Shown in pieces: positions 8,994-18,106 of a DNA stretch of 64,000 nt. The stretch comes from Planctomycetaceae bacterium (GTDB taxonomy: Bacteria; Planctomycetota; Planctomycetia; Pirellulales; Pirellulaceae). Each line of letters begins with the position of its first letter. Position 1 is the first letter of the stretch. The stretch is from NCBI GenBank assembly GCA_020638995.1, contig JACKHM010000001.1, forward strand, positions 2,232,001 to 2,296,000, read 5' to 3'. Both the position numbers and the translations under genes were made by a program. A model generated the notes under the pieces. That model was not told the DNA's origin and searched no databases. It saw only the letters and a list, made by a program, of their open reading frames with translations.

Positions 8994-10442
8994 ATGCAAC
9001 ACTATTCAATGAATCGTACTGCGACGCGACGCGAGTTTCTCCAACGCGCGGGCTTGGGGTTCGGTTCGCTGGCAGTTTCCAGCCTGCTGCAACAGGAAGG
9101 CGTCGTTGCGTCGAATACATCGACGATCAATCCGCTAGCTCGGCGTCCCGCTCACTTTGCCCCTCACGCAAAGGCCGTCATCTGGCTCTTCCAAACCGGC
9201 AGTCCATCCCAAGTCGATACTTTCGACCATAAACCGGAACTCGCCAAACGCGATGGGACCACGCTCGCGGGTGCCGATCCAAAGACGGGATTCTTTACCA
9301 CGAGCGGCAAGTGTTTGAAGTCTCCCTTTAAGTGGGCGCAGCACGGCGAATCGGGTGCCTGGACGTCTGAGATATTTCCCAACATCTCGAAGCACGTGGA
9401 CGACATTGCCTTTGTTTACTCGTGTTATTCACAGTCGAATAACCACACGCCGGCAATGCTCGAATTCAATTCCGGCATGATCCGCCAGGGCTTTCCCAGC
9501 ATGGGTTCTTGGCTCACATATGGTTTGGGCAGCGAGAATGCGAACCTGCCGGCATATGTCGTCATGCACGGTACCAAGCCGCGGGGCGGCGATCCCATCT
9601 GGTCGTCAGGATTCTTGCCTTCGGTGTATCAGGCAACATCGTTGGACCCGCGCGGCGAGAAACCGATCGACAACCTGCAGCCGCCCGCCGAGCTATCCGG
9701 TCAGCAGCAAAGAACGCTATTGGATGTTCTGAAGTCGGCCAATGCCGTGCATGCGGCGAGTCGTCCGTTTGACCGCGATCTAAATGCGAGGCTGGAGTCA
9801 TTCGAACTAGCTTTTCGGATGCAGACATCAGCCCCCGAAGCTTTCGACCTCGCTCAGGAGCCTCAGCACATTCAAGAAATGTACGGACTGAACCGCGCCG
9901 AGTCGAAGGACTATGGACGTCAGTGTCTGATTGCGCGGAGGATGGTCGAACGCGGCGTTCGCTTCGTCCAAATCTTTGCCTCGTGTCCAAACACTCCTGG
10001 CGGTGCGGTCAGCGATGTTCCATGGGATGGCCACAACGACATCGAGGGCAATCACCGCGCTTGTGCGGCGACCGTCGACCAGCCGACTGCCGCGCTGTTG
10101 ACGGACTTGAAGCAGCGCGGGTTGCTTGACGAGACGATTGTCATCTACGGCGGCGAGTTTGGTCGCACTTCCGATTCGCAAGGTTCGGCCGGTCGGGACC
10201 ATAACCCTAACGCATTTACGACATGGTTTGCCGGTGGCGGCTTCAAAGGCGGGACGCAATACGGAGCGTCGGACGAGTTTGGATACAAGTCCGTCGAGAA
10301 CCGAGTCAATGCTCACGATATTCACGCGACCGTTCTGCACCAAATGGGCATCGATCACACAAAATTGACATACCGTTTCAACGGTCGCGACTTTCGGTTG
10401 ACCGACGTCGAAGGAGAGGTGCTTCACGACGTCTTGGCGTAA
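8994..10442 (+). CDS. DUF1501 protein with Tat signal
   Basis: A 482-residue protein. The N-terminus has a twin-arginine-type signal (TRREFLQRAGLGFGSLAVSSLL), so it is probably exported folded. The body is DUF1501, related in fold to alkaline phosphatase/sulfatase enzymes: conserved blocks include AKAVIWLFQTGSPSQVDTFDHKP, GGEFGRTSDSQGSAGRDHNP and the C-terminal DIHATVLHQMGIDHTKLTYRFNGRDFRLTDVEGEV. A GAGGGA ribosome-binding site lies about 12 bases before the ATG at 8994; a second ATG at 9009 is possible. It is the standard partner of the DUF1549/1553 gene immediately upstream and is surely in the same operon. The substrate is not known. Confidence 0.88.
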   Translation: MQHYSMNRTATRREFLQRAGLGFGSLAVSSLLQQEGVVASNTSTINPLARRPAHFAPHAKAVIWLFQTGSPSQVDTFDHKPELAKRDGTTLAGADPKTGFFTTSGKCLKSPFKWAQHGESGAWTSEIFPNISKHVDDIAFVYSCYSQSNNHTPAMLEFNSGMIRQGFPSMGSWLTYGLGSENANLPAYVVMHGTKPRGGDPIWSSGFLPSVYQATSLDPRGEKPIDNLQPPAELSGQQQRTLLDVLKSANAVHAASRPFDRDLNARLESFELAFRMQTSAPEAFDLAQEPQHIQEMYGLNRAESKDYGRQCLIARRMVERGVRFVQIFASCPNTPGGAVSDVPWDGHNDIEGNHRACAATVDQPTAALLTDLKQRGLLDETIVIYGGEFGRTSDSQGSAGRDHNPNAFTTWFAGGGFKGGTQYGASDEFGYKSVENRVNAHDIHATVLHQMGIDHTKLTYRFNGRDFRLTDVEGEVLHDVLA

Positions 10443-10501
10443 CGCCTCTGCCTATGAATTCCGTGAATCGTGTGTGTGCGCGACGCCTGGATGTGAATGA
10501 A

Positions 10502-11950
10502 TCAGGCAGCTTCGATCTCAGCTTGGGGTGGTTGCTCCGCGCTTGGCGCAGTTCCCTGGCTGGACACCTTGCGGTTTCTGTACAATCCGACAGGGAACGA
10601 CAGGATGCGCGTCGGCGTCGCTCCGATAAGCTGGAGTGCGACGTGGCGAGTGCTGTGGGAGTCGGGTTCGTGGACGCGCACCGCGAGTCCTATACTCACG
10701 AAACGAAGCACTAAGCTCGCGAGGAACAACACATGAAAACCGGCGTAGGTCCCACCCATCCATGTGATTGACCAGCCCGACATGCCTCGCAATGCGGCGC
10801 CCGCGGTAATGGCTGTAACTCCGCCAACCATTCCAGCCAGCGCAGTGCCCGCGGCGATAAACATCGTGCGGTTTTCTTGCGGCGAGTTTTTTAGCAAGAA
10901 GCCATTGCTCGCGATTGCGATGCCGGCGTTTAACAGAGCATCAATCATAAATACAGGCGTTAGTACAGCCAGCGCTAACTGGGGATGCGGCGGGACGAGT
11001 AGCAAGGCAATCATGTTCGTCGCTTTGAACGCAGTACACAGTATCAAGACAGGCCGGTGACCAAATCGCTCGATGACACTGCCCAATGAATGAGAAAGCG
11101 ATGCGCCGCCAACCCACGATCCAGCCCATAGCATCAATACCCAGCCCAAACTCAACCCGACATATTCCAGCAGATACAAGCTAATGAATGGCGCTCCCAC
11201 CATGGCGGCGAAGTGCCAGAAACAGGCGTAGCTGATGAAACTGCGAAAACGTCGGTCGTTGAAGGGAGCCGAAAAGACGCGGGCCAGCGTTGGCTGAGGC
11301 AGAGGCGTGACCGGAGGCTCATCGACTTTCTTGAACAATAGAATATCTACGACTCCGAGCGTTGCGCCGAGTCCGATCAGCAGTGTGAAGGCGGGTGTAA
11401 TCGACCAACCGCTATTTAACAATAACAGTGACGCACCAAGCAAAGACAACGCAGCAGTCCACTGCATCCATTGGTGCCGCTTGCCCCAAAAGCGATTGAG
11501 GCCCTCGCGCGGCAAGTAGTCACCCATCCAAGACATCCAAAGCGGCGTACAAAAATGTAACAGGGCGTGATTCATCGCGGTCGCCGCGATCAAAGCCCAG
11601 ACCCAGGTGACGCCTGAAATGTCCTTAGCAAGCCAAGGTCCCAAAGCGATCGGCACATACACCAGACGCTGCAAGATCGAAACCGTGAACCAAATGGTGC
11701 GTCGATACCGCAGGTGATTCACCAACACCGCAGCAACGAACTGCATGAAGATCGTCGCCGTCGGAAGCGCGCCCAAAATCCCGATGTGCAGCCCGTCGGC
11801 ACCATGAGCTCGGGCGAATTCGATGGTTGCCGGTGACATTGTGAGCTGTGTATACGCCATCCCCAAACAGCCAGCGATGACGATCACGCGTTGAGATGTC
11901 GGCTGGTCCCACATGAATGGCATTTCAATAGCGGATGGTTCAACTGGCAA
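10502..11950 (-). CDS. Major facilitator superfamily transporter
   Basis: A 482-residue integral membrane protein with roughly twelve hydrophobic segments, starting with VIVIAGCLGMAYTQLTMSP and including LLGASLLLLNSGWSITPAFTLLIGLGATLG and MFIAAGTALAGMVGGVTAITAGAAL. The layout (two six-helix halves with a cytoplasmic loop at about residues 215-235) matches the MFS. The substrate cannot be inferred from sequence. The gene converges on the DUF1501 gene (59 bp apart) and lies 97 bp downstream of the nucleoside transporter gene on the same strand, so it may be read through from the upp operon, but the gap leaves room for its own promoter. Confidence 0.75.
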   Translation of the reverse strand: MPVEPSAIEMPFMWDQPTSQRVIVIAGCLGMAYTQLTMSPATIEFARAHGADGLHIGILGALPTATIFMQFVAAVLVNHLRYRRTIWFTVSILQRLVYVPIALGPWLAKDISGVTWVWALIAATAMNHALLHFCTPLWMSWMGDYLPREGLNRFWGKRHQWMQWTAALSLLGASLLLLNSGWSITPAFTLLIGLGATLGVVDILLFKKVDEPPVTPLPQPTLARVFSAPFNDRRFRSFISYACFWHFAAMVGAPFISLYLLEYVGLSLGWVLMLWAGSWVGGASLSHSLGSVIERFGHRPVLILCTAFKATNMIALLLVPPHPQLALAVLTPVFMIDALLNAGIAIASNGFLLKNSPQENRTMFIAAGTALAGMVGGVTAITAGAALRGMSGWSITWMGGTYAGFHVLFLASLVLRFVSIGLAVRVHEPDSHSTRHVALQLIGATPTRILSFPVGLYRNRKVSSQGTAPSAEQPPQAEIEAA

Positions 11951-12047
11951 GGGGGGCGGAGTTTAACGGATTCCAGAAATCCTGGCGAGTCACAAATTGT
12001 TAGGCATTTTCCGCCGAAAGCTCTGGGAAGTTCAATCTTGATCCGTC

Positions 12048-13337
12048 TCAGATCAAAACGCCAGCGACGCAAGCGGTCATGCAACAGGCAAGTGCTCCAC
12101 CAAACATCGCTCGCAGCCCAAGCCGAGCGAGATCGGAGCGTCGCGATGGGGCTAGTCCGCCGATGCCGCCAATTTGGATGCCGATCGCACCAAAGTTCGA
12201 GAAGCCTGACAGTGCATAGGTCATGATTTTGACGGTGCGCGGTTGGAGTGCTGCCGTGGTATCGGCGGATGTCCACTCACGGAGCTGCTGATACGCGATG
12301 AACTCATTAGCAACGGTCTTGAGTCCTAGCAATTGACCAGCCTGCAAGCAATCGCCGCTCTCGATCCCCATCAGCCAAGCGATCGGAGCAAAGCTGTAAC
12401 CGAGCACCGAGGCCAATGACCATGTCGACTCGCCATTGGCGTCACGAAAACCAATTACCCATCCAGTCAATGCGATCAGCGAGTCGAGCATCGCGATCAG
12501 TGCTAGGAATGCGATTAGCATTGCGGCGACGTTGATCGCCAACTTCATCCCATCGGTGGCTCCGATTGCCGCGGCTTCGATCGCGTTGACACCACGTCGC
12601 GGCACATCTATGGCGACCGTGCCTAAAGTGCGAGGCGTTTGGACTTCGGGCTGCATGACCTTTGCAATTAGTAAAGCGGCAGGCGCCGAAATCACAGACG
12701 CAGTGACAAGATGTCCGGCATCGATTCCCATCCCTGCATAGGCGGCGAGCAATCCTCCTGAAATGGTTGCAAAGCCACCAACCATGACCGCGTTTAACTC
12801 GGACTGCGTCATGTCGTCGAGGTACGGGCGAATGACAAGTGGCGCTTCGGTATGCCCGACGAAGACATTGGCTGCGGCCGAAAGGCTTTCTGCGCCCGAC
12901 ACCCCCAGGGTCCTTTGCATGACCCGGGCCATGATCGACACAACGAATTGAACGACGCCGAAGTAGTACAACACCGACATCAGCGACGAAAAGACGATAA
13001 TCGTTGGCAAAACTCCAAACGCGAATGAGCGGAGTAGTGATGCCGGCGGCGGGAGTCCTTCGTCGACTCCTCCCGGAAAGATACCGAATAGGAACAATGA
13101 GCCTGATTCGACGAAGCCTTGCAGTTGATCAAAGAACAAAGAGACGCCAGTGCTTAGCCAGCGGCCTAACGGTGCCGAGAACCCGGGCGGTGTCCACAGG
13201 ATGAAGCCGGCAAACACAAATTGCAACAACAGACCGCCAGCGATAATCCGCGCATTGATCCGCCTTTTGTTGGAACTCATCAGCCATGCCAGCCCAATCA
13301 TGACAAGCAGTCCAAGTAGGCTGATGAGACGTTCCAT
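12048..13337 (-). CDS. Concentrative nucleoside transporter (CNT/NupC family)
   Basis: A 429-residue, multi-helix inner-membrane protein. Recognised by the CNT hallmarks SLSAAANVFVGHTEAPLVIRPYL (about residues 155-177) and, near the C-terminus, TYALSGFSNFGAIGIQIGGIGGLAP. It imports nucleosides driven by an H+ or Na+ gradient. It begins 12 bp after the uracil phosphoribosyltransferase stop codon, so the two form a pyrimidine uptake-and-salvage operon. Length matches the family (about 400-430 residues). Confidence 0.9.
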   Translation of the reverse strand: MERLISLLGLLVMIGLAWLMSSNKRRINARIIAGGLLLQFVFAGFILWTPPGFSAPLGRWLSTGVSLFFDQLQGFVESGSLFLFGIFPGGVDEGLPPPASLLRSFAFGVLPTIIVFSSLMSVLYYFGVVQFVVSIMARVMQRTLGVSGAESLSAAANVFVGHTEAPLVIRPYLDDMTQSELNAVMVGGFATISGGLLAAYAGMGIDAGHLVTASVISAPAALLIAKVMQPEVQTPRTLGTVAIDVPRRGVNAIEAAAIGATDGMKLAINVAAMLIAFLALIAMLDSLIALTGWVIGFRDANGESTWSLASVLGYSFAPIAWLMGIESGDCLQAGQLLGLKTVANEFIAYQQLREWTSADTTAALQPRTVKIMTYALSGFSNFGAIGIQIGGIGGLAPSRRSDLARLGLRAMFGGALACCMTACVAGVLI

Positions 13338-13349
13338 GAGCGCGCAACT

Positions 13350-13994
13350 TCAAGATTGGGAATCAGACGGGATCGTATTGAAGCTCCGATCACCGGCGTC
13401 GCCTAGACCGGGGACGATGAACTTCTGGTCGTTCAATTCTTCGTCGACCGCACACACGTAAACTTGTGCTTCCGGAAATTGGCGAGCGAGTGACGCGATG
13501 CCTTCAGGAGCTGCGATCAATGACAATAGCTTTAGCGACGAAACGCCCCAACGCTGTAAGGCAGTCAGCGCGGATGCGGCCGAGCCGCCGGTCGCCAGCA
13601 TGGGGTCCAGTACCAACGCCACGTCGACCGGACTCGCCGCTGGCAGCTTACTATAGTATTCGACCGGTTGAGCTGTCTGCTCGTCGCGGTAAAGCCCCAG
13701 GTGCCATACTTCAGCGTCGGGAATCAGATCCAACAGGGGATCAACCATCCCGAGGCCGGCCCGCAAGATCGGGATGACACCGATGCGCTGTTGTAATTGT
13801 TGGCCGTTCGTTCTGGTAAGAGGCGTTTGTACTTCGACATCTGCCAGTCGAAGGTCTTTTGTCGCCTCATACGCCAACAACACGGCCAAGCGTTGTACTA
13901 ACGTCCGAAATTCGGCGGGCGGAGTGTCGTGGTTGCGTAGGCGGACGAGGTGGTGTTGTACAAGCGGATGCTCGACCGTGGTAACAAAACTCAT
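13350..13994 (-). CDS. upp: Uracil phosphoribosyltransferase
   Basis: A 214-residue enzyme that converts uracil and PRPP to UMP in pyrimidine salvage. Visible signatures: the PRPP loop LVLDPMLATGGSA, the PILRAGLGMVDPLL block, and the uracil-binding VPGLGDAGDR near the C-terminus (after VCAVDEELN). Length is close to the ~208 residues of E. coli Upp. Its ATG overlaps the stop codon of the upstream zinc-ribbon gene (ATGA), and the nucleoside transporter follows 12 bp downstream, so the three genes are translationally and transcriptionally coupled. Confidence 0.95.
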   Translation of the reverse strand: MSFVTTVEHPLVQHHLVRLRNHDTPPAEFRTLVQRLAVLLAYEATKDLRLADVEVQTPLTRTNGQQLQQRIGVIPILRAGLGMVDPLLDLIPDAEVWHLGLYRDEQTAQPVEYYSKLPAASPVDVALVLDPMLATGGSAASALTALQRWGVSSLKLLSLIAAPEGIASLARQFPEAQVYVCAVDEELNDQKFIVPGLGDAGDRSFNTIPSDSQS

Positions 13995-14638
13995 GGATGG
14001 GACCTCTGACCGGTAAAGTCTTGAGCGGCAGTCACGATGATGCGACGGAATGCGAATTGGGAAATGCCCAACGCTTCACGAAGCCGATCCAGGAAGATCT
14101 CGTCTTCTTCGCTCAGCGTTCCCGTGGCGGAAGCCGCAAGGAATGCGTACCTTAATACCGTCGATGCGCCCTTGGATTTGAATTTTTGAGCGATCCGAAT
14201 CAGCTCAACAAGCGGGTCGATCTCCAGGGCTCGTGCCTCGGCGATTTCTCGATCAAGGTGCTCTCGCAAGATGTCCTCGCCAACTTCGGCTCGAACTACG
14301 TCCTCGATACGCTGTAAGCTCGCTTCGGGAATGAGTTCTGCGCGGATCAGCGTCAAGATCATGACCAGCTTGATTCGATCGGGCCGCTCGTCACGTTCTT
14401 GGCGATCAAGTTCGGGGTTATAGAACAGTACAGACTTCGTGAATTGTGAACAGCAGTTTTTACAAACTACTTGTTCAGGCCATTCGTTCAGCGGAAAGAC
14501 CGGAACAAAAAATACATAGAAGCACTGGGCTCGTCGCTCACGGCGATAGTCGCGGTCGGGGCCGCAGTTTGGGCAATGAAACGAGCCTGAACCTGTCGTC
14601 CGAATCTGCTCGCCGATTCCGAAGATGATGGGAAACAT
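13991..14638 (-). CDS. Zinc-ribbon protein with TerB-like helical domain
   Basis: About 215 residues from the ATG at 14638 (MFPIIFGIGEQ); a longer frame reaching 14695 is possible but the extra residues look unstructured. The N-terminal ~60 residues form a zinc ribbon with pairs CPNC and CKNC. The rest is helical and acidic and ends with LLRYAFLAASATGTLSEEDEIFLDRLREALGIS-type text (paraphrased), typical of TerB/DjlA-like calcium-linked helical bundles. No enzymatic role is evident; it may be a membrane-surface scaffold or stress protein. It is the first gene of the upp - nucleoside transporter operon, with an ATGA overlap to upp. Confidence 0.6.
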   Translation of the reverse strand: MFPIIFGIGEQIRTTGSGSFHCPNCGPDRDYRRERRAQCFYVFFVPVFPLNEWPEQVVCKNCCSQFTKSVLFYNPELDRQERDERPDRIKLVMILTLIRAELIPEASLQRIEDVVRAEVGEDILREHLDREIAEARALEIDPLVELIRIAQKFKSKGASTVLRYAFLAASATGTLSEEDEIFLDRLREALGISQFAFRRIIVTAAQDFTGQRSHP

Positions 14639-14782
14639 GAACGTCGGTGTTGTGTTCGCTTTAGGGGAGCGCGTCACAAAGTGACGAGAACGCATTTCGA
14701 TGACAAACTCACGTAGCCGACAACGCAGAAACTCGACAAGTTCCCGAAGTTTTCAACGACAGCTATGGCCTTGAAACACCTT

Positions 14783-16711
14783 CTAGTCGTCGTGCTCTTG
14801 AGGTTCTTCAAGATAAGTATATCCGTGCAGAGCGGCTTCATAAAACTTTACGAATCTGCCGGCTTCTGCGTGGCCCAACAATCCGCCCTGAACGGCATTC
14901 TCGACCGCACCCTGCAGCCGATTCACGAGAGCGTCGTAGTTAAAGCTGACATAGCGCAGCACTTCATGCACGGTGTCGCCCTTCACAAGTTCGCCAAAGA
15001 CGACCTCGCCGGTTTCCGATACATCGACATGCACCGTATTGGTATCTCCGAACAAGTTGTGCAAATCGCCGAGAATCTCTTGATAAGCACCCACCAGAAA
15101 TGTTCCAAGGTAATAAGGCGATCCATCGAACTCGTGTAAGCGAAGAGAATGCTTCACGTCTCGCAAGTCAATGAACTGGTCGATCTTGCCGTCGCTGTCA
15201 CATGTGATATCGCCCAACACTGCATGATGCGTCGGTCGTTCGTCAAGGCGATGGATCGGCATCACTGGAAATAGCTGTTTGATCGCCCAACTATCGGGCA
15301 TCGATTGGAATAACGAGAAGTTGCAGAAATACGTGTCGGATAGCATCCGGTCGAGTCCCTTTAATTCGTCCGGCGTGTACTCTAACTCGCGAACTTGGTC
15401 TCGTAACTTGCGACAGATCGCCCAGAACAAAGTCTCTGACAGACTTCGCTGAGCGAGCGGCAAATAGCCCGCGGCGAACAGGTTCATCGCCATATCCAAC
15501 GCCTGTTGCGCGTCGTGAAAGCTCTCCAAGACGTTGCGAGGAACAATCCGTTTATAGGTTTCGAGCAACGTATGCAGCGGTTGCTCGAATTCTTCGGGCA
15601 ACGAATCGGGAAGCTTTTCACCGTTTCCTTGTCCGGAAACGCCGAGCACCCCGAAGACCAGCACGGCGTGATAAGCTGCGATCGCTCGACCGCTTTCGGA
15701 GATGATATTTGGATGCCGCACGCCGGCGTCTTCGCATACCGTATGCAGGTGATATACCACGTCGTTGGCGTACTCTTGTAGCGTGTAGTTTACGCTCGAC
15801 TCGAAATTCGTCTGCGAACCATCGTAGTCGACACCCAAGCCTCCCCCCACGTCCACGATCTCCAGTCCTGTACCACGCTTGACGAGATCGCTGTAAATTC
15901 GACCAGCTTCGGTCAAGGCACTTTTGACGTGTCGAATGTTTGTGATCTGGCTGCCAAGGTGAAAGTGCAGCAACTTGAAACAATCCGCCATGCCGCGTGA
16001 TTCGAGTTCCTCGACAGCGCGAAGCACTTCATTCACGGTAAGTCCGAACTTCGAGCGAAAACCGCCCGACCCCTGCCAGCGTCCGGAACCGCGGGCGGCT
16101 AGCTTGACGCGCATCCCAATCTGCGGTCGTACGCCGACTTTTTCTGCATATTTGAGGATCAGTTCCAATTCTGTGTATTTCTCGACGACCGGAATCACAC
16201 GCCGACCGATCTTCTGCGCGAGCATGGCCATTTCGATGAACTCGGCATCTTTAAAGCCGTTGCAAATGATTGGTGTATCGGCGTCGGTTAGGGCCACGAC
16301 GGCGAGAAGCTCGGGCTTGCTGCCCGCTTCCAACCCGAAACCCAATTCGCGACCATACTCGACGACCTTCTCAACGACTTGGCGTTGTTGGTTCACCTTG
16401 ATCGGATAGACGCACGAATATTTGCCTTGATAGTCGTGGTCGGCGATTGCTCGTGAGAACGCAGCGGCGATCTCGTGCATGCGATCACGTAGAATCCCGT
16501 TGAAGCGCAGCAAAATCGGCAGATCCATTCCCCGCATCTGCAGGCGGTCGACCAGTGCCTTCATGTCCACCGAATGTTTGGGATCTCGATCCGGATGCAC
16601 CAGCAAAGTGCCTTTATCCGAGATAGAGAAGTAGCCTTTTCCCCAGCGGGCGACGTCGTACAAGTCGCTGGAGTCGTGTGTCGCCCAGCGCCCTACGGAA
16701 TCACTCATCAT
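14783..16711 (-). CDS. speA: Biosynthetic arginine decarboxylase
   Basis: A 642-residue, PLP-dependent enzyme of the alanine-racemase-fold family; it converts arginine to agmatine, the first step toward putrescine and spermidine. Signatures: the PLP lysine in YPIKVNQQ (about residue 104), the glycine-rich phosphate loop VDVGGGLGVDYDGS, the HFHLGSQ motif, and the CNFSLFQSMPDSWAIKQLFP...DITCDSDG block containing the active-site cysteine. Length matches E. coli SpeA (~658). Two ATGs (16711, 16708) are adjacent; neither has a strong ribosome-binding site. It is transcribed away from the 257-bp intergenic region shared with the plus-strand gene at 16969. Confidence 0.95.
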   Translation of the reverse strand: MMSDSVGRWATHDSSDLYDVARWGKGYFSISDKGTLLVHPDRDPKHSVDMKALVDRLQMRGMDLPILLRFNGILRDRMHEIAAAFSRAIADHDYQGKYSCVYPIKVNQQRQVVEKVVEYGRELGFGLEAGSKPELLAVVALTDADTPIICNGFKDAEFIEMAMLAQKIGRRVIPVVEKYTELELILKYAEKVGVRPQIGMRVKLAARGSGRWQGSGGFRSKFGLTVNEVLRAVEELESRGMADCFKLLHFHLGSQITNIRHVKSALTEAGRIYSDLVKRGTGLEIVDVGGGLGVDYDGSQTNFESSVNYTLQEYANDVVYHLHTVCEDAGVRHPNIISESGRAIAAYHAVLVFGVLGVSGQGNGEKLPDSLPEEFEQPLHTLLETYKRIVPRNVLESFHDAQQALDMAMNLFAAGYLPLAQRSLSETLFWAICRKLRDQVRELEYTPDELKGLDRMLSDTYFCNFSLFQSMPDSWAIKQLFPVMPIHRLDERPTHHAVLGDITCDSDGKIDQFIDLRDVKHSLRLHEFDGSPYYLGTFLVGAYQEILGDLHNLFGDTNTVHVDVSETGEVVFGELVKGDTVHEVLRYVSFNYDALVNRLQGAVENAVQGGLLGHAEAGRFVKFYEAALHGYTYLEEPQEHDD

Positions 16712-16968
16712 TTGCCGAGCCCATTATCACTCTGACTACATTGCCGATAGCACGTCCCCCGATGGTACGTCGCAAAACCGTCAATAGCCGTGTCATCATA
16801 GCGAATAGCGATGCACTACTGAATGCCCAGCGGAACGAGGTTTGGAGCGCGCGATAGATTGATTAGAGGTCGGGTGTCTTCACACTCGATACACTTGGTT
16901 GGCTGTGGTACGGAAAGTGTTGAGACTGCTGAAAGCTGAGCTTCGTCGCGAAATCAGAACCGAGAGTT

Positions 16969-17850
16969 ATGGAACTAGAGTGGAAAACGAGTGAACTCGC
17001 CAGTTGCTGCCACACGATTGTAGGCATCGTCCGCGGGCTGCCTTTAGCCGACTCGCGTCTGGGTGAACCATTTGCTGACGCCGCGCTGACCTTGCGCCAG
17101 CACGTCGCGTCCTTGCGGTTGCCGGAGGGACCTTTTTGGTCCAATTTGCTCGCTTACTCACATCAGGTTGACGATCAACGGTCGTTGTTGCGAACCGTGA
17201 TTCGCAAGTCAATTGGGATCGACTCGACATCGGAAGACTTGGTTGTCAAGCTCGCAAATGATCTACGCGAAGTCGAGCTTTCGTGGCGACAGGCTTTACC
17301 TTTAATGCTCGATGACTTGACGCTTCGGATGAGACCGCTTCAAGAGCAGTGGGAGGCTCGTGGCCCAGGACTGTTGCGTGCTATCGGTCAGTTGACTGAC
17401 GAGCGACTATTGGCGGAGCGGGCTACCGTTGTCGCAGTTCATCCGGCGTTTGGCGGTGGGGGCAGTGCGAGTCTGGCGACGAATGTCGTTCGTATCGAGG
17501 CGCTGTTAACTAATGTTGTCGACGGGTTGCCCGAAGTTGTGCGGCTCGGTTGGCTGCTAGCACAACTCAACCATGAGTTGCCATTGTTTTGCGATAGAAT
17601 CCACGGCTCGAGGTTATCGCTGATTGCCCAACTTGCGATGTTGCCCGGCGTATTGCAAGCGAGCGAAACGGTGGAACTGTCAGAGTTAACGCCTTTCACG
17701 ATTGCAGAAGCACTGCCCGCCTGGAAGATCGAGGTCGCCGCGGACAAGGACATCGCCGGGACGCTACTCACTTGGTGGGATACGTATCGGCAGACGCGAC
17801 CTGCCTGGGGCATCGCTCTCGCGGCGCTGGATCAAATGATCGGTGATTAA
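16969..17850 (+). CDS. Hypothetical protein, helical, unrecognised
   Basis: A 293-residue cytoplasmic protein with no signal peptide and no membrane segment. I do not recognise the family. It is leucine-rich and predicted mostly helical, with one glycine-rich patch (AFGGGGSASLATNVVR, about residues 160-175). It reads as an intact gene: even amino-acid composition, plausible codon use and no internal stops. It is divergent from speA and 256 bp upstream of lpxD. A short dyad just after the stop (17868-17892) might end its transcript. Confidence 0.55.
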   Translation: MELEWKTSELASCCHTIVGIVRGLPLADSRLGEPFADAALTLRQHVASLRLPEGPFWSNLLAYSHQVDDQRSLLRTVIRKSIGIDSTSEDLVVKLANDLREVELSWRQALPLMLDDLTLRMRPLQEQWEARGPGLLRAIGQLTDERLLAERATVVAVHPAFGGGGSASLATNVVRIEALLTNVVDGLPEVVRLGWLLAQLNHELPLFCDRIHGSRLSLIAQLAMLPGVLQASETVELSELTPFTIAEALPAWKIEVAADKDIAGTLLTWWDTYRQTRPAWGIALAALDQMIGD

Positions 17851-18106
17851 CGAATGAAGGAGCGAGAACCGCTGTCGTCTGCTAGCAGCGGTCGAACTCC
17901 GGCTCGATGCCGATGACGTTCGATGCGGACGACCTTTCAAAGTGGACGGCAAGGTGTGATGGTGTGATCGTCCAAAAAGTGCGGCCTTGCTCGCTGAGTC
18001 GAGTCCCGCTAACATCCCTGCCCCGTCGTCTCCGATCAGGTTGAGTACTCTGCTCGGAGATTATCTAACTTCCAGCGAATCAACCTCTTTGTGGAAAGGA
18101 TTCCGC

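Noticed and set aside
17868..17892. Dyad ACCGCTG/CAGCGGT as a terminator
   Set aside because: There is no T-run after the stem and the loop is long; kept only as a weak hint in the neighbouring gene entry.
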